Shown here one piece after another: positions 52,894-59,558 of a stretch of DNA of 59,558 nucleotides (position 1 is its first letter; each line of letters begins with the position of its first letter). The notes under the pieces were generated by a model. It was not told the origin of the DNA and ran no database searches. It saw only the letters and a program-made list of their open reading frames with translations. The position numbers and the translations under genes are program-made. The DNA comes from Flavobacteriaceae bacterium UBA6231 (GTDB taxonomy: Bacteria > Bacteroidota > Bacteroidia > Flavobacteriales > Flavobacteriaceae): NCBI GenBank assembly GCA_002441545.1, contig DJWL01000199.1, positions 50,527 to 110,084 on the forward strand. The letters are read 5' to 3'.

Positions 52894-53943
52894 ATGATTA
52901 AGACAGATATACTAATTATTGGAGCAGGACCAACAGGTTTATTCACGGTTTTTGAAGCAGGTCTGTTGAAGCTTAAGTGTCATCTTATAGATGCACTGCC
53001 ACAACCAGGCGGACAGTGTTCAGAAATATACCCTAAAAAACCTATTTATGATATTCCTGGATTCCCTGAAATATTGGCAGGCGATTTAACTAAAAATCTT
53101 TTAGAACAAGGTAAACAATTTGAACCAGGTTTTACTTTGGGAGAACGTGCTGAAACCATTGAAAAGTTGGAAGACGGAACATTTATAGTAACAACCAATA
53201 AAGGCACCAAGCATCATGCACCAGTAGTTGCAATTGCAGGTGGTTTAGGGTCTTTTGAACCCAGAAAACCTCTAATTGATAATGTCGCTTACTATGAAGA
53301 TAAAGGGGTTGAATATTTTATAAAAGACCCTGAAGTGTATCGAGATAAAAAGGTAGTTATTTCTGGTGGCGGTGATTCTGCACTTGATTGGAGTATATTT
53401 TTAGCTGATGTTGCTTCAGAAGTTACCTTAATTCACAGAAGGAATGAGTTTAGAGGTGCTTTAGATTCGGTTGAAAAAGTAAGCGAATTAAAAGATTCTG
53501 GAAAAATCAACCTCATTACACCTGCTGAAGTTACAGCTTTACATGGTAATACTAAACTAGAAGGCGTTACCATAAATAAAGGTGATGAAAAAATATTATT
53601 AGGAGTTGACCATTTTATTCCATTATTTGGTTTGTCTCCTAAATTAGGACCTATTGGAGATTGGGGATTGGAAATTGAAAAGAATGCCATTAAAGTGGAT
53701 AACACATTAAATTATCAAACCAATATTCCCGGAATTTTTGCTATTGGCGATGTGAACACATATCCAGAAAAGCTAAAATTAATTCTTTGTGGATTTCATG
53801 AAGCTACCCTTATGTGTCAAGCGGCCTACAGAATTATCAATCCAGGTAAAAAATATGTTTTAAAATATACAACGGTAAGTGGTATTGATGGTTTTGATGG
53901 TACACGTAAAGAAGCTCCAAAAGCGGTGATTCAATCTATATAA
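52894..53943 (+). CDS. ferredoxin/flavodoxin-NADP reductase-like FAD oxidoreductase
   Basis: 349 aa, thioredoxin-reductase fold without a CxxC redox pair. FAD motif IIGAGPTGLFTVFEAG, NADP motif VVISGGGDSALDWSIFLAD near residue 155, and a C-terminal FAD segment GIFAIGDVNTYPEKLKL. Such YumC-type enzymes pass electrons from NADPH to ferredoxin. Located after the siroheme genes, it is a good candidate to feed the sulfite reductase, since no CysJ flavoprotein is present. Confidence 0.88.
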   Translation: MIKTDILIIGAGPTGLFTVFEAGLLKLKCHLIDALPQPGGQCSEIYPKKPIYDIPGFPEILAGDLTKNLLEQGKQFEPGFTLGERAETIEKLEDGTFIVTTNKGTKHHAPVVAIAGGLGSFEPRKPLIDNVAYYEDKGVEYFIKDPEVYRDKKVVISGGGDSALDWSIFLADVASEVTLIHRRNEFRGALDSVEKVSELKDSGKINLITPAEVTALHGNTKLEGVTINKGDEKILLGVDHFIPLFGLSPKLGPIGDWGLEIEKNAIKVDNTLNYQTNIPGIFAIGDVNTYPEKLKLILCGFHEATLMCQAAYRIINPGKKYVLKYTTVSGIDGFDGTRKEAPKAVIQSI

Positions 53944-53994
53944 TAAATAACTTTTATTATGTAATTTTAGCTCACCTAAAGAGACTACTTGGCA

Positions 53995-54729
53995 ATGAAG
54001 AATTATAATATCCGCTTAAAGGAGGTAATAAAAACGTTTACAAAACGATTGTTTTACAATTTATTTGATGAACAGGAAGAAGAAACTATTTTTTTGAAAA
54101 AAACATTTTTAGAAATTACTTCAAAATTAGATATTGAAAATGGTGAAAATCTTTGGAATGATTTTCAAGATCAGTTTTTAACTATTAGAGAAAAACTAAA
54201 TTTAGATGCTGAATCTTTTTTAAAAAATGACCCTGCGTCAACTTGTATCCAAGAGGTTTATCTAGCATATCCAGGTTTTTATGCCATTTCAATCTATAGA
54301 TTAAGTCATCAGTTGCATCTTTTAAAAGTGCCTATTATTCCAAGAATGATGAGTGAATATGTACATGGTATAACAGGTATTGATATTCATCCAGGAGCAA
54401 CTATTGGAGATTCTTTTTTTGTTGATCATGGAACAGGTATTGTTATTGGAGAAACGTCTATTATAAAGAGTAATGTTAAGATTTTTCAAGGTGTTACGCT
54501 AGGTGGGCTTCAGGTAAAAAAGAATATGCAATCAACTAAGCGGCATCCAACAATAGAAGATAATGTAACTATTTATGCCAATGCAACCATTCTAGGAGGA
54601 GACATTGTTATAGGTGCAAATAGTACTATTGGAGCCAATGTTTGGATAACACAATCAGTTCCAGAAAATTCATTGGTAACGTATCAAACAGAAATCAAAA
54701 TCAGACCTAAAAAAAATGGGATCAGTTAA
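53995..54729 (+). CDS. cysE: serine O-acetyltransferase
   Basis: 244 aa from ATG 53995; a TTG two codons earlier is possible. The left-handed beta-helix hexapeptide region runs GIDIHPGATIGDSFFVDHGT, IVIGETSIIKSNVKIFQGV onwards (from residue ~128). An N-terminal helical domain of ~100 residues precedes it. It makes O-acetylserine, the acceptor used by CysM, whose gene overlaps its 3' end by 14 bp. Confidence 0.93.
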   Translation: MKNYNIRLKEVIKTFTKRLFYNLFDEQEEETIFLKKTFLEITSKLDIENGENLWNDFQDQFLTIREKLNLDAESFLKNDPASTCIQEVYLAYPGFYAISIYRLSHQLHLLKVPIIPRMMSEYVHGITGIDIHPGATIGDSFFVDHGTGIVIGETSIIKSNVKIFQGVTLGGLQVKKNMQSTKRHPTIEDNVTIYANATILGGDIVIGANSTIGANVWITQSVPENSLVTYQTEIKIRPKKNGIS

Positions 54730-55606
54730 AGGAATATTACATCAAATAGGAAACACACCACTAGTTGAGGTTTCTCATCTCATTTCAAAAAAAGGTGTAA
54801 AGTTATATTTAAAGCTGGAAGGGAATAATCCTGGAGGAAGCGTTAAAGATCGGGCGGCTTTCAACATGATTAATGAAGCTTTAAAAAGAGGCGATGTTAA
54901 AAAAGGTGATTATTTAGTTGAGGCCACAAGTGGAAATACCGGAATAGCCTTGGCTTTTATTGCTCAATTATTAGGCTTGAATATGGTATTAATAATGCCT
55001 GAAAACTCAACAGAAGAACGCGTTAAAACTATGCGTGCTTATGGAGCTGAGGTGATTTTAACACCAGCTGACTCAGGAATTGAAGGTTCAAGAGATTTAG
55101 CCTTTCAATTAAGAGATGAAAAAGGCTATACCTTATTAAACCAATTTGAGAATGATGATAATTGGAAAGCTCATTACAAAACTACTGGGCCAGAAATTTG
55201 GAAAGAAACTAATGGAGAAGTAACACATTTCGTATCTGCAATGGGAACAACAGGAACAATTATGGGTGTTTCAACTTATTTAAAAGAAAAAAACAAAAAC
55301 ATTGTTATTGTTGGTGCCCAACCAGAAGATGGAGCTAAAATACCTGGTATTAGAAAATGGACGCCAGATTATGTGCCAAAGTTTTTCGATAGATCTAAAG
55401 TTGATCAGGTTATTGAATTAAATGAACAAGATGCAAAAATTATGACGCAGCGGTTGGCTAAAGAAGAAGGTGTATTTGCTGGTATGAGTAGTGGAGGTTC
55501 TGTTTATAGTGCAGTAAAAATTGCAGAATCTATTAATAATGGTGTCATTGTTGCTATCATTTGCGATAGAGGAGATAGATATTTATCTTCTGACTTGTTC
55601 GAATAA
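54716..55606 (+). CDS. cysM: cysteine synthase
   Basis: 296 aa. PLP Lys in NPGGSVKDRAAFNMI (near residue 40) and phosphate-binding EATSGNTGIALAF near residue 68. It makes cysteine from O-acetylserine and sulfide; the length and the sequence around residue 205 (EDGAKIPGIRKW) favour the CysM branch over CysK. It is the last gene of the cys operon and overlaps cysE. Confidence 0.93.
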   Translation: MGSVKGILHQIGNTPLVEVSHLISKKGVKLYLKLEGNNPGGSVKDRAAFNMINEALKRGDVKKGDYLVEATSGNTGIALAFIAQLLGLNMVLIMPENSTEERVKTMRAYGAEVILTPADSGIEGSRDLAFQLRDEKGYTLLNQFENDDNWKAHYKTTGPEIWKETNGEVTHFVSAMGTTGTIMGVSTYLKEKNKNIVIVGAQPEDGAKIPGIRKWTPDYVPKFFDRSKVDQVIELNEQDAKIMTQRLAKEEGVFAGMSSGGSVYSAVKIAESINNGVIVAIICDRGDRYLSSDLFE

Positions 55607-55652
55607 TGAGGTAATTATTTTTAAAATAAGGCGAATAAAAAAAATAATGTAT

Positions 55653-55660
55653 TACTTTTG
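55653..55660 (+). promoter_or_regulatory. metH promoter, -7 box TACTTTTG
   Basis: An exact TAnnTTTG match 29 nt upstream of the second SAM riboswitch. No convincing -33 element was seen. Confidence 0.5.
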
Positions 55661-55688
55661 TTCGCTAGTTCATAAACGTATTAATATT

Positions 55689-55799
55689 GTTATCAAGAAA
55701 GGTAGAGGGAATAGACCCGTTGAAGCCTTGGCAACCCTTTATCTTGTAAAGAAGGTGCTACGTTCTACTAATATTCTTTTAGGATATTGGAAAGATAAC
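55689..55799 (+). ncRNA. SAM-I riboswitch (S-box) upstream of metH
   Basis: P1 is GTTATC (55689-55694) / GATAAC (55794-55799). The core blocks AAGAAAGGTAGAGGGAAT, GACCCGTTGAAGCC, TTGGCAACCC and AAGGTGCTACGTTCTAC are in S-box order and nearly identical to the metY element. GAAAAGT (55800-55806) and ACTTTTC (55813-55819) form a hairpin directly after P1, a candidate expression platform 33 nt before the ATG. Confidence 0.95.
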
Positions 55800-55851
55800 G
55801 AAAAGTTTTTTTACTTTTCTTGATGGCATATTGATATAAATTAATTTCAAA

Positions 55852-56856
55852 ATGTCAAAAATTAAACAAGCTTTACAAGATCGTATATTGGTACTCGATG
55901 GAGCCATGGGTACAATGCTTCAGCGCTATAAATTTACAGAAGCAGATTTTCGTGGAGAACGCTTTAAAGATTATCCTTCATCATTGCAAGGTAATAACGA
56001 TTTATTGTCTATCACACAGCCACAAGCTATAAAAGAAGTACATGCTAAATATTTTGAAGCTGGAGCAGATATAGTAGAAACCAATACGTTTTCTGGAACT
56101 ACTTTTGCCATGGCTGACTATCATATGGAAGATTTGGTGTATGAACTTAACTATCAGTCAGCTAAAATTGCTAGAGAAGTAGCAGATGAATTCACCAAGA
56201 GAGAACCCAATAAACCACGTTTTGTGGCTGGCTCAATAGGGCCTACTAACAAAACAGCTAGTATGTCACCCGACGTAAACGACCCCGGATTTAGAGCCGT
56301 TTCTTTTGACGAATTACGAATCGCTTATAAACAGCAAGTAGAAGCGTTAATAGATGGTGGTGTAGATATATTGTTAGTTGAAACAGTTTTTGATACTTTG
56401 AATGCTAAAGCGGCATTATTTGCAATTGAAGAAGTAAAAGAAGAACGAAATATAGATATACCTGTTATGCTTAGTGGAACCATTACTGATGCTTCTGGAA
56501 GAACTTTATCAGGACAAACAGCCGAAGCATTTTTAATATCAGTATCGCATATTCCATTACTATCAGTAGGTTTTAATTGTGCTTTAGGGGCTAATTTATT
56601 ACAGCCACATTTAGAAGCGATTGCAAGTAAAACAGACTTTGCTATTTCAGCACATCCTAATGCAGGGTTACCAAATGCTTTTGGTGAATATGATGAATCA
56701 CCAGAAGATATGGGCGAACAAATAGAAGAATATCTAAAAAAGGATTTAATTAATATTATAGGTGGTTGTTGTGGAACAACTCCCGAACACATAAAAGTTA
56801 TTGCAGATATAGCAGCAAAATACAAACCTAGAAAAGTATTTCAAACTGCAATTTAA
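55852..56856 (+). CDS. metH: methionine synthase, homocysteine-binding (N-terminal) part
   Basis: 334 aa. Homocysteine S-methyltransferase domain: LDGAMGTMLQRYKFTEADFR at the N-terminus and zinc Cys ligands in GFNCALGANLL and IGGCCGTTPEHI. In E. coli this is the first module of a single 1227 aa MetH; here it ends with a stop 5 bp before the gene for the remaining modules. The split is normal for this lineage rather than a mutation. Confidence 0.95.
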   Translation: MSKIKQALQDRILVLDGAMGTMLQRYKFTEADFRGERFKDYPSSLQGNNDLLSITQPQAIKEVHAKYFEAGADIVETNTFSGTTFAMADYHMEDLVYELNYQSAKIAREVADEFTKREPNKPRFVAGSIGPTNKTASMSPDVNDPGFRAVSFDELRIAYKQQVEALIDGGVDILLVETVFDTLNAKAALFAIEEVKEERNIDIPVMLSGTITDASGRTLSGQTAEAFLISVSHIPLLSVGFNCALGANLLQPHLEAIASKTDFAISAHPNAGLPNAFGEYDESPEDMGEQIEEYLKKDLINIIGGCCGTTPEHIKVIADIAAKYKPRKVFQTAI

Positions 56857-56861
56857 AAAGA

Positions 56862-59537
56862 ATGAAGATTAACCAAACAAAATACATGCGTTTATCAGGA
56901 CTAGAACCTTTAGTCTTGAACGAAAACAGCAACTTTATTAATGTTGGAGAGCGTACTAATGTAGCAGGTTCACGTATGTTTCTTAGACTAATTAAAGAAG
57001 AGAAATTTGATGAAGCATTAGATATTGCTCGTCATCAAGTGGATGGTGGTGCGCAAATTATCGACATCAATATGGACGATGGTCTTATCGATGGTAAAGA
57101 ATCTATGGTTCGTTTTTTAAATTTAATTGCAGCCGAACCAGATATTTGCAGAGTCCCCATTATGATTGATAGTTCTAAATGGGAAATCATTGAAGCTGGT
57201 TTACAAGTAGTTCAAGGAAAATGTGTGGTAAACTCCATTTCATTAAAAGAAGGAGAAGACAAGTTTATTTGGGAAGCAAAACAAATCAAGCGTTACGGTG
57301 CAGCAGTGATTGTTATGGCATTTGATGAGGTTGGGCAAGCCGATAATTATGAAAGACGTCTTGAAATATGCAAGCGTTCATATAATATACTTGTTAATCG
57401 AGTAGGCTTTCCTTCAGAAGATATTATTTTCGATTTAAATATTTTTCCTGTAGCAACAGGAATGGATGAACACCGTAGGAATGCCATCGATTTTATTGAA
57501 GCAACACGTTGGGTTCGCCAAAATTTACCCAATGTAAGCGTGAGTGGTGGCGTAAGTAATGTGTCTTTTTCGTTCAGAGGAAATGATGGTGTTCGTGAAG
57601 CGATGCATTCTGTATTCTTATATCATGCTATTCAAGCAGGTATGAATATGGGCATTGTGAATCCTGCACTTTTAGAGGTTTATGATGATATTCCTAAGGA
57701 TTTATTGCAGCGTGTTGAAGATGTTATTTTAGACAGAAGAGAGGATGCAACAGAACGACTGCTTGATTTTGCTGAAACAGTCAAAGGTTCAAAAGTTGAA
57801 AAAGGTTTGGATTTATCTTGGAGAGAAAACCCAATTCAAGATAGAATAACTCATGCTTTAGTAAAAGGTATTGATGCCTTTATTATTGAAGATGTAGAAG
57901 AAGCAAGGTTACAAGCCGAAAAACCTATTGATGTTATTGAAGGTCATTTAATGATAGGTATGAACGTGGTAGGCGATTTGTTTGGTGCTGGAAAAATGTT
58001 CTTGCCTCAGGTAGTGAAGTCTGCTCGTGTTATGAAGAAAGCAGTAGGTTATTTAAATCCGTTTATTGAAGCAGAAAAAGGTGATTTGCAAGAACCTGTT
58101 GGTAAAGTATTAATGGCAACGGTAAAAGGTGATGTGCACGATATTGGTAAAAATATTGTAAGCGTAGTTTTAGCTTGTAATAATTATGCCATCGTTGATT
58201 TAGGGGTTATGGTTCCACCAGAAAAAATTATAGCAGAAGCCAAAGCACATAATGTTGATGCGATAGGTTTGTCAGGTTTAATTACGCCGTCACTTGATGA
58301 AATGGTGTATTTAGCAAAAGAAATGGAACGTCAAAATTTTTCTATTCCTTTGTTAATTGGTGGCGCTACGACCTCAAAAGCACATACCGCGGTAAAAATA
58401 GATCCACAATATAAAAATGCGGTGGTTTATGTAAATGATGCGTCCAGAGCTGTAACGGTTGTGGGCGATTTGTTAAACAAAAAATCAGCAACTCAATATG
58501 TTGCTGCAATGAAGAAAGATTATGATGTTTTTCGTGAGAAGTTTTTAAAACGAGGAAAAACAAAGGAATATATTTCTATACTAGAAGCAAGAAAAAGAAA
58601 ATATAAAATTGATTGGAAAACAAGCCAGATTTTTAAACCTAACGAATTAGGAGTTCAAGTTTTAAAGCAGTTAAGTTTAAAAGAATTAGTGCCATATATT
58701 GATTGGAGTCCTTTTTTTAGAAGTTGGGATTTACATGGTAAATATCCAGATATATTAACAGATGAAATTGTTGGTGAACAAGCAACTCAGGTATTTGAAG
58801 ATGCTCAAAAAATGGTCAACAATATTATTGCAAAACAATTATTGAAACCAAAAGCTGTTTTTGGTTTGTTTGAAGCCAATACTGTTCATGATGATGATAT
58901 TTCTATTCAGAAAAAAGGAAATGAAATAGCCGTGTTTAGAACGTTACGTCAGCAATTAAGTAAAAGAGAAGGTATTCCAAATATAGCTTTAGCCGATTTT
59001 ATTGCACCAAAAGAAACAGGTTTAACCGACTATATGGGAGCATTTTGTGTAGCTGTTTTTGGAGCTCAAGAGCTAGCCGGCAGTTACAGAAAAAAAGAGG
59101 ATGATTATAGCGCTATTATGGCACAGGCCATAGCAGACAGATTTGCTGAAGCATTAGCAGAATATTTGCACAAGCAAGTGAGAACAAAGCATTGGGGTTA
59201 TGCTGCAGACGAAACTTTAACAAATGAGGATTTAATTAAAGAAAGTTACAAAGGTATTCGTCCTGCGCCAGGGTATCCAGCATGTCCAGATCATTTAGAA
59301 AAAGAGACCATTTGGAGTTTGCTAGAGATTGAAAAAATTATTGGTGTAACCTTAACCGAGAGTTTGGCTATGTGGCCAGCAGCAGCAGTTTCCGGGTATT
59401 ATTTTGGAAATCCTGAGGCAAAGTATTTTGGAGTAGGTAAAATAACTGATGATCAGGTTGTTGATTTTGCTGTTAGAAAAGGAATTTCAAATGAGAAAGC
59501 TAGAAAATGGTTGCATCCTACCATTGCAGATGAATAA
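56862..59537 (+). CDS. metH: methionine synthase, pterin-, cobalamin-binding and activation modules
   Basis: 891 aa. The order is a pterin-binding domain (FINVGERTNVAGSRMFLRLI near residue 25), cobalamin cap and B12 domain with the axial His in GDVHDIGKNIVSVVL (near residue 425), then the SAM-dependent reactivation domain (GIRPAPGYPACPDHLEKETI, shown in part, near residue 805). With the upstream gene it forms the full B12-dependent methionine synthase. Its stop is followed within 10 bp by an intergenic repeat copy. Confidence 0.96.
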   Translation: MKINQTKYMRLSGLEPLVLNENSNFINVGERTNVAGSRMFLRLIKEEKFDEALDIARHQVDGGAQIIDINMDDGLIDGKESMVRFLNLIAAEPDICRVPIMIDSSKWEIIEAGLQVVQGKCVVNSISLKEGEDKFIWEAKQIKRYGAAVIVMAFDEVGQADNYERRLEICKRSYNILVNRVGFPSEDIIFDLNIFPVATGMDEHRRNAIDFIEATRWVRQNLPNVSVSGGVSNVSFSFRGNDGVREAMHSVFLYHAIQAGMNMGIVNPALLEVYDDIPKDLLQRVEDVILDRREDATERLLDFAETVKGSKVEKGLDLSWRENPIQDRITHALVKGIDAFIIEDVEEARLQAEKPIDVIEGHLMIGMNVVGDLFGAGKMFLPQVVKSARVMKKAVGYLNPFIEAEKGDLQEPVGKVLMATVKGDVHDIGKNIVSVVLACNNYAIVDLGVMVPPEKIIAEAKAHNVDAIGLSGLITPSLDEMVYLAKEMERQNFSIPLLIGGATTSKAHTAVKIDPQYKNAVVYVNDASRAVTVVGDLLNKKSATQYVAAMKKDYDVFREKFLKRGKTKEYISILEARKRKYKIDWKTSQIFKPNELGVQVLKQLSLKELVPYIDWSPFFRSWDLHGKYPDILTDEIVGEQATQVFEDAQKMVNNIIAKQLLKPKAVFGLFEANTVHDDDISIQKKGNEIAVFRTLRQQLSKREGIPNIALADFIAPKETGLTDYMGAFCVAVFGAQELAGSYRKKEDDYSAIMAQAIADRFAEALAEYLHKQVRTKHWGYAADETLTNEDLIKESYKGIRPAPGYPACPDHLEKETIWSLLEIEKIIGVTLTESLAMWPAAAVSGYYFGNPEAKYFGVGKITDDQVVDFAVRKGISNEKARKWLHPTIADE

Positions 59538-59546
59538 TAAACCCCA

Positions 59547-59558
59547 CGTCATTACGAG
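59547..59558. repeat. start of a second GTCATTACGAG-type repeat copy
   Basis: The last 12 bases match the left end of the repeat at 32750 with one or two differences. The element is cut by the window edge. Confidence 0.55.

Noticed and set aside
55521..55823. A 100-codon plus-strand ORF starting inside cysM and running through the metH leader.
   Set aside because: It is out of frame with cysM and its second half is the SAM-I riboswitch and platform, so it is a chance reading frame.
55852..56861. Reading the two metH genes as one gene broken by a mutation.
   Set aside because: Each part is complete at domain boundaries with its own start and a 5-bp gap, and split MetH is common in this lineage.

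Overview
The window is chromosomal DNA of a Flavobacteriaceae bacterium (Bacteroidota). The evidence is AT-rich composition, promoters of the TAnnTTTG type, weak or absent Shine-Dalgarno sites, a DUF5686 outer-membrane protein, a GLPGLI-family gene remnant, an arginine pathway using N-succinylornithine transcarbamylase, and a methionine synthase split into two genes. No rRNA, tRNA, insertion sequence, CRISPR array or prophage was seen.

Layout. Positions 1-13.5 kb are mixed housekeeping: the 3' part of a DUF5686 gene, a SulP anion transporter, a soluble and a membrane pyrophosphatase, a deoxynucleoside kinase with a secreted hypothetical protein, a broken GLPGLI gene abutting a small orphan gene, a serine hydrolase, an LpxH-like phosphoesterase with a glycosyltransferase, and metK. 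From 13.7 kb to the right edge almost everything is amino-acid biosynthesis: ilvD-ilvB-ilvN-ilvC-ilvA (isoleucine/valine), gapN, an eleven-gene arginine/proline operon (GNAT, argG, argC, proC, argD, proA, proB, argF', argB, argE, argH) followed by a BASS-family transporter, leuA-leuB on the minus strand, a TPR-like hypothetical gene, metY, a metX-thrA fusion, a second trans-sulfuration enzyme, an Rrf2 regulator, a ten-gene sulfate-assimilation/cysteine operon (DUF2061 to cysM), and the two metH genes.

The operons interlock. Sulfate is activated (CysDN), reduced (CysH, siroheme sulfite reductase, with siroheme made by CobA and the precorrin-2 dehydrogenase), and fixed into cysteine (CysE, CysM) or homocysteine (MetX-ThrA, MetY, MetZ). 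MetH and MetK then make methionine and SAM. The arginine genes use succinylated intermediates and share the cluster with all three proline genes.

Control appears largely RNA-based, and this is the most interesting layer. There is a complete-looking transcription attenuator before ilvD, with a 20-residue Ile/Val leader peptide, a terminator and an anti-terminator that overlaps the leader stop codon. An Arg-rich leader peptide lies before the arginine operon. Two canonical SAM-I riboswitches precede metY and metH. A different structured leader with SAM-riboswitch-like core words sits 18 nt before metK. A palindromic operator over the cys promoter, next to an Rrf2 gene, adds a protein-based switch. 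Several unrelated families of short intergenic palindromic repeats sit directly after stop codons inside these operons. The proC-argD pair is clearly richer in GC than its neighbours.
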